Below, in pieces: positions 33,418-46,494 of a stretch of 64,000 nt of DNA. The stretch comes from Theristus sp. LFF4_11. Taxonomy: Eukaryota > Nematoda > Chromadorea > Monhysterida > Xyalidae. The stretch lies in contig JASANC010004736.1 of NCBI GenBank assembly GCA_030248135.1, forward strand, positions 62,001-126,000, read 5' to 3'. The notes below the pieces were generated by a model. It was not told the origin of the DNA and did no database searches. It saw only the letters and a list, made by a program, of their open reading frames with translations. The first letter of the stretch is position 1, and each line of letters starts with the position of its first letter. The position numbers were made by a program, and so were the translations under genes.

Positions 33418-36400
33418 CTACAGCAGAAAAAAAAGTGTTTTTTAACTTTTTAAATATTTAATTATAGATACGTTCTTTAAAAGGAAACGTCAAAAAAATC
33501 AACTGTTAGAACGGTTTAGGTTTAGAGCAGTTTTAACGGTATACTTCGGTTTCTAACAAAAGCCTATTCAGTTCGGACACAGTCTTTTAATGGAAACGTT
33601 TCTTTTATCGCTTCATGAACACAATATCACAAAAACCGACAAAGGAAGTATTAATACATGAAACAGTCAAGATCTTATGTAAGCACCAGAAGTATTCAAA
33701 CTGTCGTAAGTCGCAATGTATTTTACCCTGCGCACAAAAAAAAACATAGAAAGAAATTATTTCTATGTTTCACCAAGCTTATATTTTTAAGGACCAAAGG
33801 TTTTGAAAACAAAATACGCACCAATTACATAAATAGTTGTATGTCAAAATGGTCTATGAACCCAGTCAAAATAAAAAATGCAAACTAAGCACGACAAAAA
33901 AGACCAAGCAGGAAGCAGCTCGGGTCGGAGGCCACACACGCATTTGGATTGAAAATAATACCCATGGGCGAACTATGGCGTACACGAATAGAGTACACGA
34001 TACTGAAGATAAAACGGTTTAAAAAAGTAGATAGAAAGTACGTACACTAGACGAAAAAACACACACGCAAAATCGGTTTCTGTCTGTATGGGGATAAAAT
34101 ACGACAGCAACTGAAAGCTCCGGGCTTAGCGGTTGGCCTCCATGTAACATGAAAAAAGGTCTAATAGTAAACGAGGCATACGGACAGGCGGCAAAATACG
34201 CACATACAACTCTTGATGTAGATGTGCGTGTATGTATTTTTCAACATTTTCAGCAGAAACTCCCTCCACAAACTATCTATTATCATGCAGGACACCGCTT
34301 TAAGCCATCAATTTTTTGTCGCGATGTCCAACGAGCCAGATATAGCTGCTGACAGCCGAATGCTAGCTGCAACATTGTGACATGACTGTAATAACGCGCT
34401 TGTGGTGGTGGCGGTTTTCAAAGAGCTCGGCTGTGTGCGGATTTTTGAACACAAATACACATGAATACACGGTACATACGTGCGGAGCAAACGAAACCAC
34501 ATAACTAGCGTCCTTTTTGAAATGCACAAACCCGACCGTGTGGATGAAAAAGTCTTTTGCGGTGCGTGTCGTTACTAGGGGACGTGAAGTGAAAGCTAGC
34601 GGGCATTGAATCAACTGAATGGAGGTGCGCGTTCATGTTTAAAAAATATTTTGACGGACCGTTTAGTTGGCATCTGTTGCGCATGCCGCAGCCAATCAGC
34701 AGTACTCGAAAATTTGGAAGGCTATAAAGTGTGCGGCGCCGGTTTTGGAATTTTTCGAAAACATTTTATTGGCACTATTGCCAGTATCATATACAAGTAA
34801 TCAAGCAAACACGCACTGAACTGAACTGAACTAATACATGAAGATGTGGCATGTGCTTGCTCAAGACCAAGGTTTTGCTAACAGCAAAAACTGAGGAAGT
34901 GCAAATACACACACAATCACACAGAGACAACCAGTCAGAAGCTGTCATTCCGCAGATATCTGAGCCGAAATACTCATCACGCTCAGTGGCCACATCAGAA
35001 AGTAGATATAAAGCTTGCTTCCTAAGGAACGCCTTGAATACAACAAAAGTTTGATGTTTCATTTTATAAAATTGACCACTTTTATGCTGCTGAATTGACT
35101 TCTTTGATCATTACATGCATTCATAGCGTTGTTAAAGGTAGGCCGTCGGAAAGTATTGCGATTCCGGAGACAAGCTTACCCAAGCACCCGAGAATAACGC
35201 ACACGCACGTACATGTGTGTGCCAATTGAATATTCGATTAGCTTCGTTCGCGTGTAAAGCTTCGTCGTACTACATGTACATGACATGCGAAAAGACACGC
35301 GAAAGACGCAACCTACACGGTTGTTCAGCTTTCTCTCTGCTCTCAATTCGCCGCTAATTTTCAATACATGCAGATTGAAAGGACTGGACTATTTAACATT
35401 TCTGTTCAACAACCAAGGGATCAGATGCTGCATCTGCGCACAGCAAAACATGCCACAAAACTTGCGCGCTATCTTTTTTTTCATCCTAACCACGCACGTG
35501 ACAACGTGTCACCAGAATTCTATAGCAGGAAACGCTAAATGTAAGCGTGTGAGTACTAAAAAAACGACTGACAAAGAGCAAAAAACCTGAACAAAACAAC
35601 ACGGCAGCGAAATGAAAGCCAACAGCCTGTTCCGACGATGATAAGCAAGAAGAAAACGATCTGTTCCATGCGTTTCGAAAAACGCAGCAAAAAACACTAA
35701 AAATAAAATGCACTAGCAAGATAACGGGCACACCGCAAAAAGCGTACTGAAAACCGAACCAGCCGCTAGATGAAGAATAGGAAAAAAGACATCAGAAAAA
35801 ATGTACATGTTGAGTTTTTGTGCGTTTTTCTTTCTCCGATCCAGACACCAGACGGGTCAACTCGATCACGCTCATTGAACCACTGACGTGTGGTAAAAAG
35901 TAAAACACTAAACGTTACCACAGGAGAAATGACTATAAAGTCAACCAATTAAACCGTGTCAGATTGAAAAGATATCATGGCAGGCACAAAACTTTCGTGA
36001 AATGACGTCATAAGGCATGTGTGCACGACGTGTTCCGGTAAAGAGATGACACTGTACATGTACTTACTACCACTGTTATTATCTGTTCTTGGAATGTTTG
36101 AATTCAATTCTGAAAGTTGAACGTTTGTGGTGAGGCGTACATATTTGATAAGAACAAGAGAAGGTTGAAAACGCGTGTATATTGATTGACAGGCGCTGAA
36201 TAACAAACTGTATTTTAATGAATAAAATTTTGTTTTCCTTTCGTTTGCAAAAAGCTTTTTTTGTGGTAAGGGGTGAAAAACAATTTACCACATGTTTCAA
36301 AGAACGGGGCCGTATTGGGCGATCAGACGCGGTCTCGGGTGGTTGGGAAAGATTTTCATTCAATCATCAAAAAGCTAGCAAACATAAGAATGAAACACAA

Positions 36401-39400
36401 ACAACTACCTACATAAAAAATCTCCAGCTCTCCAGTTTTTAGATCGTGCATGTTGACAAGAAACGGGACGTGAAACTAAAGCTAATATCAGTGTAAGAGA
36501 AAGATATTGGATAAATATAGTTCATGGGTTTTGCCGTAGCTTTGCGCTTTCCTTCCGATATTAAACTAATCTCCGCTTCAAATGTTAAAAAATATTTGAT
36601 GTTTTTTTGATTTTTTTAAATCGATACTTTTTTGCAACACCTTGTCAAGCAAGACAACAGTAAATTATAATGAAACTTTGAAAATATGTTAAAATTTTCA
36701 TGTACTTTCAAGACAAGACACAGTTACTGTACACAGTCATTGTACAAGCATGAATTTGCGCTGTGATCATGAGAAATAACGCGAAGGGCTTGCCAACATC
36801 AAAATGACATTTGACGAAATTTCTTTACAATCATCTCCGGGCAGTTCAAGATAGTAATGATGGTAATAATCACTATTCAGGTGGTGAAAATGGGAAACGA
36901 GATTTGAAAATGAATCGAAATTTTAATTCGCTTAAATTACAATTGACATAAAACCGAAAATGGGTCAAACGCGTGTTGTGGTTAAACCCAACCGCACACA
37001 ACAGAACTGAAAGAGCTTAAAAATTATTCCACATCCGAACTGACAGAAACTTGTGAAACTGGCAGAAAATTTGCCTAAATTATGCCGCAGAATCAGTTAT
37101 GACAATCATCTGAACACGACTTTTGCAGTGCAAAAAACTCTGTTTAACAACAAGCACGTGAAAGTTGTCTTGGCTCAGTTGTTAACAACAACGTCGAAAA
37201 ATGTGTGTATTGCGGTAAAAACGCACATTTTACTCAAATAAGAGCGTTTTGCAGAGAGTGAAAGTACATTGCCAAAAAGGAGCTGAGCAAGCCGGACGGC
37301 GTCAAAGGTACATATCTGATACAACCACATACTAAAAGTTCTGGTAACTGGACAACAACTGCAAAAAAACTTTTTTAATTTGCTAACGGAGCAGTGTCAA
37401 CAATCAAATTAACCAACTTGTTGAACTCAAGGCTTTACGTAGGTTACAAAGATGCTGATTCCAGCGCATGTGGTAGGTTCAGATTGCTCAGCACCCCCAA
37501 AAAGAAAAAAATTGACAGGATGAATGCACGCACCTAACCTATTCAGCAGTCAACAAGTAGATTTTTAGGGTGCAATTGATTGAGTGGGCCTTCTGGTTGG
37601 AAACCGATTTCCTGCAAAGTTGTTTACGACCGGCGGGCAAACATTAAAACGGACACACACCAGCAAATGTGCACCCGCAACAGCATGTTTTAACAACAAC
37701 AAAATCAACAAGTGCAACTCGAAAGTCAATATGCAGTGGTGGAGCGCAGTAAAATAGGTGTAAAGTGCTCATGTGTAAGTTATCCTGAAGTTTCGGTTTT
37801 CCATTCTATATCATTAATGTAAAACCATCGATTTGAGACACATGTGCGAACACAATTTTTGTCGATTTTCCATAAAAATATAAAGACATTGGAGACATGC
37901 CTACCTGACTCAAGTCGCTGTAAAAAATTCCGTTTGCTTATTACACACTTTTTGGACCTTTTCTAAAAATTATTATGCAAACACTTTCAGCTTGAACCAC
38001 TAATACAGTAGAACAAGACCTTTTATAGCACTCTGCAACAGTCTGACGTCAATTTGGCAACGAACAACATTCTGGCTGAAGGTTAACAAAAATCATAGCA
38101 ATATCATATCCAACAGTCTGCACAAGGCTTTTATTTGTCGATCAGTTCATTTTATTGACCAGGGTTTGTCTAGTCTGCAGTATGTTTTGATGTGGGTAGT
38201 TCATTTCATTTTATTTCGAAGAACACAATGGTTGGATAGATACTAATCGTAAAGCCACATTTTTAATGATTCTGTGAACGTTTTGGTTAATGAAATGTTT
38301 TATTTTTTTGGCGGAAACGAATGGAGAGAAAAACAGACTTAGAGTAAACATGGCAGCTTTTTTCAGGGTGCAAGCAGCGCGCGAAATTGAATGAGAGAAT
38401 AAAACGTGCAGAGAACCATTGTGTGTCACATTTGACGTGTTTTTTAACTAATTTATTGCAAAAAAACAGTTTTGTGTCTTTGAAAACAAGGAAAACTTTT
38501 GAAGTATTTTAAACCATGTGAAAATTTGCTGGAGAATGAGAAAAACTTCCCAAATACTGCTGAAAATTGCAAATGTAACGCTGAATCTGATAACAAACAG
38601 GTACATTACTTAGTCTGAAAACTTGCGGGACAAAACCGGTTTCTAGTGGAAAACCAAACATTAAACCAAGTGAGGTTTCAGTACAACGCACAAACACCAC
38701 AATTACGCATCAACGTTGTACATACCTGTAACGTGCAAAATAATAGTCCACGTGGAAAAACTTCAGACTTTCAAAGTTTCGGGAAATGTGCGAAAAGAAC
38801 AAAAACCTTGTTTTATTCATCTTTTTTTTTGAGAAACCTAAAATAAAACAAAGTTTTCCGTGCGATAAACTGCGAAACTAATGCGAACGTTGTTCAGTAG
38901 GTTAATCCAGTGCGAAGTATAGCGTACGTATTACGTCAAAAAGTATGCAGAATAATTTTCGGTCAAAAAGTTGACAAAAGCTTGACAAAATTTTTGCTAA
39001 AAAACACGAATTCTGAAATTTAAAACGCTAAAACAGCTTGACCCTTGAATTCTTGATTCTTGGAAATAGCTTGAATTCTGGAGCTTTAACTCATTTGGCA
39101 CGCACTCATTTAGAAATAACTGCAAAATTTGGCTGTTTCAAATGTTGTATAAGAAGCGCCTCGTTCAAACATTCGTTCTATGCACGTTGTTCTCATGCTC
39201 GGTCACGGAACAAAGAGCTTGATTTGAACTGACACCGCACGATTGGCAGCATGAGGGACACTAAATAGCGTCATTATTCTTTTAAAAAAGTCAGACAGAC
39301 ACAGAAAATAGCATTTAAAGGCAATAAAAAGGGAAGACAAAAGCGTCGTACAAAAAGCAACAGTGCTACTCCGATGGTGCGATTTTGAATGACAAAGAAA

Positions 39401-41220
39401 CTCGAGTCAATTACGTTCAGAAACATTTTAGTGTGTCAACAGTGAAATGTAAAAGAACCAAAAAATGTTAGTTTCCGAAACTTTACAGATAGGATAAATT
39501 TAAAAAAGCACAACAACAGTTAGTCTTGACTCTTGATGGTATCAGAAGACTAAAAGACCAGCCCCAAAAACTAAAATCTCTAGAACCCAAAAGCCTGAAC
39601 AGCCCACAGGGAACGAACCATAAAGCCCAGCAAAGCAAGCTAATGTAAAGCAAACCAAATATATCGTGGAAAAAAGGTACACACTTAAAATTATACATAC
39701 TCTTAAGCAAAAAATATATATTTATTTATTTTTTATATCCCAAAATATACAGACAAGACGGAGGATGTAATGAAAACTGAGTTATTACGATGTGCAAGAG
39801 ATCAGAATCAGAGAGAAGAACCAAAAACGAATACATATTATTAGGTTATGTTCCGCATGTACGCTTGCGTGTTAATTTTAGTCCCGTGAAAAGGGTAAAA
39901 TGGGCCTCGAAGAGGTTCTTTCCTCTGGGTTGGTTCATTGTATTAAATGTTACGCCAATGTACGCTTTAATACATTGTAACTCGAGATGAGTACACGCAC
40001 GAGAACCGCAGCATAATCTAAAAATGCTCACGGTCAGGACGACGCTTATTACCACTGTATTACTAGTTTGGCGCACTATAGGGTCTCGACACGATCCTTC
40101 GGTCGAAATCCTACGTCTAGGCTTTCGTAAAGATGTGCAAATTTTTGTGGTTATATAAGTCACATAATTATATTGTTCACAAAAAAATTGCGAAATAAAA
40201 AAATGAAACCTAACCTTCGCTGGTACAATAGATACCGTACTTAATTTTGTTTGCTTATGTGAAATTTCTGAGCCGATTTTAGGATATCGATTTGGGCACA
40301 TGTCGTTGAGACATTAAGGAGTAAGAAGAGAAGGAACCGAAAATTACACTGAAGCTAGAAAGACAAGTGCACCGTGGGATATTTATGAGTCAGCTAAGTA
40401 AAAGTACGAGCAAATATAAAATTGAAAATCTATAATTCATTATGAACACAAAAAATTCAAAAATGTGGATGATATAGGGAGCAAACGACCGCACAAAAAG
40501 TAAAAAAAAAACAATCGAAAAACGACAAGTTTATCTTTTTCAGCGCGTGACGTGAAACTTCAGCAGACTTACTACACACAGAGAGAAAAAACCCAAATTA
40601 TGAAGTCGCTGAAATCCAACGGAAAAGCTGCGGAAAATGCGACTTTCTTCTGCGAAACAACTGTGCGTTTTTTTCACGCGCTAAGATTCTGACGCCCGAG
40701 GCCAAAAAATGACGATTGTTACAATGTAAGAGGTGCACACACGAGACAAAGTGTTTGTGAAATGCAACAGAAAAAAATTGAACAGAAACAATATGCGAAA
40801 TACAGTTAAACGGATGGAGAATGTGGAGACGCGAATGAAAAAAGTTTTCAACAAAAAAAAACAGATCATTGGAATAAATGACCGAATTTGCCAAAAAATA
40901 ATGCCAGATTCGAATTCAGCGTAAAAAAATTGAATAGAAGGAGTTCAAAAAAGACTTGAAACGTTGACACAGTTGACAACTGAAACCATCCAGCTGTTGC
41001 AGTTGTATTGCCACAAAGTTGCCAAAACACCATTGTGTTCATAATGAAAACGATTAAAAAGTGAAAAAAACAAACAACTTGAACTCAAAACATCGCACAC
41101 GTGGTCGGAGTCCATGGGTTATTCTGAACACTGATTGACTGGTCTAAAAGAATGACGTTAGCAGAGCACACAGAGCACTATGGGAACGAGCCCCCGCTGT
41201 GCGCTGTGTTGGTTTGTTGT
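33418..41220. other. Long gene-poor stretch; should contain the 5' exon(s) of the PH-actin gene
   Basis: I searched for a minus-strand exon ending in phase 0 that could precede the exon at 33,417 and found none I trust. Candidate frames at 34,363-34,614, 34,787-35,062, 36,280-36,363 and 39,846-40,140 either lack a start or acceptor or contain known repeat motif. Otherwise AT-rich with simple repeats, e.g. an (AT)-rich block near 39,715-39,740. Confidence 0.4.
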
Positions 41221-42626
41221 TCATTTTTCGAGTTCAACTGGCATTTGAAAGGAACACGAAGTACTAAACTCGGTCTGTTTCAAGTGTTTCAGAACAAAAA
41301 AAAGAAAGTGATCAGAATCTCTCTGCAAAGATGGACAGCAGCGCAAGTTATTCGACTTTTGAAGCAAAAAACATCCAATCGAAAGAAACCTCACCGGCGA
41401 ATTCAGCAGGATCGTCTGTTTGCGACAGAGGTTTTTCAGTCGTGCCTCGTGCTTCGCGATCAGGGTCGATGTTCGCGGCAACTGTTCGTCGTTTGAATAC
41501 GCGGCCGGTCCGTTTTGTAGCGCATCAACGCGCAGTCGCTCCGTGTGAATGGCGCCCTCGAGCATGTTGGACAGCGCGCGGGTCTCCTGAAATGGATTTG
41601 GCGAACGTACCTGGGATGACTGAAGTAGGAATTCAAGAGTAAGTCCGGATTCATGTTGCAGTATTTAGTGATCGCGCGCTTTAGTAAAACTTAGCTACGC
41701 GATCGCTACAGTCTATCTAATATACAGTCTAATATATGCAACTCGCTGAATGGTCGACTGATTGCATATATTAGGCAAATAGACTGTAAATACTGCAACA
41801 TGAATGCGCCCTAGCGAAAACACAACCAAAAAAAACGTTCGGTGTTCCCCCATTCACCGCGTTGCACACACACAATGGTCGTCTGGTGCTTTCCAAGTTC
41901 CGAGTTTATGTCCAACTAAACGTAGTCCCCAAACCAAAACGGTCACTAAAAGGTTCTAGTAATGACAACTCACACAGAAAACAAAAAAAAGCGGCAACAA
42001 ACTCTTGAAAAAAGTTTGAAAATTGCTGAAAACAAAAAATATGCTTGTTTTTGGGATTCGCTCACATGAAAAAAAATAACTTTCACCTACTGAAATCAAG
42101 TGATCAACACCTGCATTTACCTGATACAACACGATGAAACCAATAAAAATGATGAAAGCTAGCAGAATTTCAATCGGCGACAAAGCGCAAGCGGTGTAAA
42201 TCTTCATTTCTAACTCAATTACGAAAATTGCAAAAAATACCAATAAGAACCAAAAACATCAAAAGGAACGAACGCATATGGTGGTACGGTGGTACACGTA
42301 CACAGACTGACAAAAATGAAAATACAAAAAGAAATGTCAAGATCAAAGTCTGTTTTGTCTGCTTTTTGTCAAATGCAGTAACATGGTATGCGTCAAATCA
42401 AAATAGCCAAAAACACGGCAGAAAAATAGCGGAAACAAAATGTTTTAATAACGATATACCAATGAAATGTATTTGGAAGAATTGATCGCTTAGTACAAAA
42501 CAACAAACGGAAAAAGCTAAATTCCCAAAACTCTACCTCACAGCTGAACGTTGCCAATGCACGGTTGAATTCGGTGTCTGCAAAGTTTACAATTTTCCAG
42601 ATTTGACTTCGCTTATCTGCATCCAT
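41221..42626 (-). CDS. Small protein with two alternative first exons (anchored or soluble), unknown family
   Basis: Common exons 41586-41395 and 41322-41221 encode a helical, charged stretch (ETRALSNMLEGAIHTERLRV..., IAKHEARLKNLCRKQT) and a short terminal segment. Two upstream exons both start with ATG and both end in phase 0 at GT donors. One is 42207-42121 (29 codons: MKIYTACALSP then a hydrophobic anchor ILLAFIIFIGFIVLYQ); the other is 42626-42537 (30 codons, soluble: MDADKRSQIWKIVNFADTEF...). Direct joining between the two upstream exons breaks the frame. This gives either a 126-residue N-terminally anchored protein or a 127-residue soluble one. Family not recognised; the middle could form a short coiled coil. 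Confidence 0.55.
41707..41788. mobile_element. Very short TA-flanked inverted repeat
   Basis: Ends TA-CAGTCTATCTAATA and inverse TTAGGCAAATAGACTG-TA, with internal ATATGCAA/TTGCATAT pairing. 82 bases, no coding capacity. CAGTC ends match the 7.7-kb MITE family, but the arms differ. Confidence 0.5.
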
Positions 42627-45600
42627 TCGCCGATTGGCAAGTGAAAATCAAAATAAATTCAAAAAATTGATGCTTGTCAAAATTTTGCGTCTCACTGCGT
42701 TGGTTTTATTAATAGGTCAATTCATGTTATGTTATTGATCACGAATAAATGATTACCTATATCCTGAAAATCCAATTTTACACTTTCATCCACTCCAAAC
42801 AAAACAAATTTATGCGGCAAAAATGGTTAGTTTGCGTTTGTTTGTTTGTTGATATGAAAAAAACACTCAAAAATTGTCAAACACAGCCAGGAAAACACAA
42901 CTTTTTTATGAAAGCGCAATCAAAAAGTCGAAAGCAACAAAAAAACATACGCAAACAAACTCAAATTGAGAGCTCAACAGGCGCGTACAGGAAAAGCGTT
43001 TTTTTTATTCTGAAAGCGTCGCATCAGCTCAGCTAAAAGGATGCAAAGGCATGTGTTTCTTTGAAAGATTGGTTTTTATTTTTTATAAGAAAAACAGCGC
43101 TTCCTTGTTGACTGACGGACACATTTTTTTGGAGCAAAGCGAAAGAATTCAGCAAAAATGCTATGTTCCAAAAAAACTCGAAAAGAGCTTTTATACGGCC
43201 AGTCGTTGCTGTATAATTGTATAATCAACAGATGAACTTTTTTTAGGAACTGAATGCAACTAACACAGTACCGCCAATCAGAAGCATCAAAGTGAATTTA
43301 TCAACCCGGGTCGAAGGCACGGGTCAAAAGGTTAGTTGCACTAAAAAATCACAAAATGTGCCTGTCTTACACCAACGTCAGACGTGTATCCAGCTTAAAA
43401 AGCTTACAAGATGAAATTTTATTGTTTTGGATTTTTTCATGAACACAGGTGTCAACCACGCAAATAATGAAAAATTAGAGCCAACACAATTTAACTGCAA
43501 CCTGGACGATATTTATATTTGCATTTGACAAAAAAGCATTTTTGTTTATAAACATTGACAAAAATCAAAACATTGGATTCGACATCCGTTGCACACACAC
43601 GCTGCCTACCTGCCAGTAAAATGAGCTGAATTTCGATTTCTACATTTACTCGTTTCTGAAGTGCCTTCGCAGTATTGTACTGTACACGTGTACCTATTTT
43701 TCTAAATGCCGTTTATTTTCAAATTTTAAACCAGCAACACGTGTTGTATTTTTAAAGACATAAAAGTTGAAACGATGGTTTTGATATAAATCGTAAAATG
43801 GCAAACTGCACACTTCTGTACATATGAAGCTGAGCTGGTGTGGGGGCGCTTTGGATGAGGGATTGGTCAGATAATGCAAATGTAGAACAAACTAAAAGCT
43901 TTCGCGCCTGTTCTGTGTTTTTCTTTGTTCTACAGCCTGAAGAAGATCGTGCCATCGATTACGACACAGCAGCGTTGCACAGGCGCAAACAAACACACAG
44001 GCACACGCACACGAACGACGTTGCTGCAGCACGAGCGTGTTTGTGACTGTGTGCAACAGAACTGCGTTGCAATCGCGAGGGCACTGTCTTTAGACTAGAA
44101 CTTTGGCAGCCAATCCTTTGTGTTTGTGGGCTTTCCGGCAAACGAAAATTCTAACAAAATTGAAGCCTGTTTAATCATCTGTTTATTTGAAGTGGTTCGA
44201 CAAGGAAGGTGTGCATAAAACAGAAAAAACTGGGACAATTCAAAGTTGTCAAAAAAGTCGTTCAAAGCGCTGTTTTCAAAACTGTCCAACGACAAATAGC
44301 AACAGAACATTTTTCAGGGACCTCAGCGGACGAAAAACCAGGGCACCACAGCGCACAAGCACAATGTCATGTTCCGTTTTTTTGCGGGTTTTTCTCGGCC
44401 AAGAATGTTTCTGTGTACACAAATTGCACAAAATATTGCCTGTAGTATTGTATCGTCTCTGAGTAAACAAACAGAACCACAACACATTGTGTGGGAAATT
44501 CGGTCCATTTTTTCAAAAGTGTACAGTCTCAGGAATTGCACAACGCGTTTCAAGCGATGTTGAAATGTGTATCATTTTGGATGAAAAGCCGCTTAAAAAT
44601 ACGGCGTAATATATTGTTTTGTTTGCTTGCGATGGTGTTATTGTGCGTGGGATTGTGTCCCAAATACAGTCTAGTGCTTGTGACAAATCGTACGTTTCAA
44701 CAAATTTGTCAAAAAAAACTTTGGGCAGAATTTGTTTAAAACTGACTACGGTGTATTGTCTAACCTGAACCGTGCGTGCGTCACCCATGATTTTTTTTAA
44801 ATCAACATTTTCCTAAAATAGTTTATTATATCAGTCGCCTTGAAAAGTCCGTAAACAACTATCTATTCTCAATACTTCATGAGTTCGACGTCTTGACATT
44901 ATCGTTTCAGGACCCAAAGCAGCAGATACCATAATCAGACTAAAGTGACATCGCCATGCATGCAGAGATTTTTTGGTTACACAAATTATTTGAGAATGTG
45001 TGAAAACATGTCATTATTCTACGTAAACATATTGCGCCTCAAATCTAAGCCAATTTGCAAACTTAGAACATCAGGTTTTTGACGAATGAAATTGATTCTA
45101 AAAATAAAGCTAGCAAGTTCACTGCTGATTGGTTACATTTACAGCATGACACCATGCAACAACCGCGCACGAAAAGGCATTATTTTTCTGGTTTTCGAAT
45201 TTGAACAAAAAAACAAAAGGTTTCAAACAGCAAATAATATTAAAAATTCTGTTTACCTGGTAATTTTTCTGCCGTGCGATTTCAGCTGCTAACGTTCAAG
45301 CCGTTGGAGGTCTCTAGGGGTGCGTCTAAAACACTCAAAAAACATTTTTTCAGATGGAGTGCATGTATTTCGTGCCAAAAACGACAGATAATGTTTCCAA
45401 GAAAAACGTTGTTTCTCCAACATCTCTGAAAATCGTGTGTGAACCAACGTTTTGTTGTGCGAAACAGTTGTGAAACAAAACAGTTTCTACACCGACATCA
45501 TTGTGTATCACCAAAATGCTGGTTTTGGGTGTGTTTTTGTCTCGAACTTATTGCGTTGATAACAAAAACTTTCATCAACACTAAAACTAGACATCAAAAA

Positions 45601-46494
45601 CATTTGTGGCATCATTATTTTTATCACTTGACGGTGACTTTGCAACTACACTCACATTTTGCACCTAACAAACACACCTTTCACTTGCAATTGCTGTACA
45701 ACTGGAGCTTGTACTAGATACAAGCAACACAAACACACATCTACCAGGTAGAACTTGCACAGACGTCATAAACAGACAGAAGTGGTTCCCTTGAAATGAT
45801 TGGCTGATATAGGAAGCTATTTTAAATTGACGCTGCGCTGATTGGCCGTCAGTGCAACCAAACATCAACTGGTGTTCATTTGCTTGTTTGTCGCACCAAC
45901 CAACAATAAACTGCAGTGTTCCATTTCATGTGTTCATTCACGTGAAAAATTTTTGTGTTCGCGTGGAATTGGAAAAAACTGTACTCAACTTTACTCAAAA
46001 ACACTCACCTTCACTCAGAGTACCGTCGGCTCAGCATTTTTGTCAACAATTTGTTGAGCTGCCACTGCAAGCGAACAAGCAAGATCGGTCAGTTTACAGA
46101 TTCCAATTTTGTTCAGCTGCCACTCGGTCGCCGGGTTTTGTTAGCTATACAAATGTTGCGGCTTAACAAATTATTGAGAGACGTTGTTGTATCTGAGTGT
46201 TGATAGGTGTCACTGTCACCATTTTATCGCATACCGGTACTTATTGTCTTGTAGTGGGACTAGGACGTGGTCCGTCATTTCTCACCGTTGCGAAAAACAA
46301 CAAAAAATCAAGTGATACAGACAATATTTTTGATGAAAATAATCACAAGTGGGTGTTTTTTCTGGCGTTATTTGACAGACGTTAAAGTATTTAAACGTTT
46401 TGAAGCGCCAGAGAAACCGCCAGCCAACGTTGCATTTTGGGTTGAACAATATGAGTATCGTATATGGGTATTATGTGCGCGCACGTTTCAGCAG
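42627..46494. other. Gene-poor region with one weak candidate
   Basis: AT-rich, many short frames, several scattered GCTGATTGG motifs. The only frame with protein-like composition is on the minus strand at 44,513-44,788 (listed separately). No repeat with clear ends. Confidence 0.4.
44513..44788 (-). CDS. Possible single-exon small protein (weak)
   Basis: ATG at 44788 opens 91 codons beginning MGDARTVQVRQYTVVSFKQI and continuing with balanced composition (…FFDKFVETYDLSQALDCIWD…). No family recognised, no partner exon, and the opposite strand is also open. Listed so it can be tested. Confidence 0.2.
   Translation of the reverse strand: MGDARTVQVRQYTVVSFKQILPKVFFDKFVETYDLSQALDCIWDTIPRTITPSQANKTIYYAVFLSGFSSKMIHISTSLETRCAIPETVHF

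Noticed and set aside
34787..35062. Overlapping open frames on both strands (plus: …EEVQIHTQSHRDNQSEAV…).
   Set aside because: No acceptor, donor or partner exon in phase; composition alone is not enough.
36280..36363. Minus-strand frame reading ENLSQPPETASDRPIRPRSL before a GT donor, considered as the missing first exon of the PH-actin gene.
   Set aside because: All three frames hit stops just upstream, no ATG opens this frame, and no acceptor lies between the stops and the frame.
39846..40140. Minus-strand open frame (…TSNTVVISVVLTVSIF…) that looks partly membrane-spanning.
   Set aside because: It overlaps the TCTCGACACGATC repeat motif shared with 5.2 and 9.2 kb, and has no start or splice partner.
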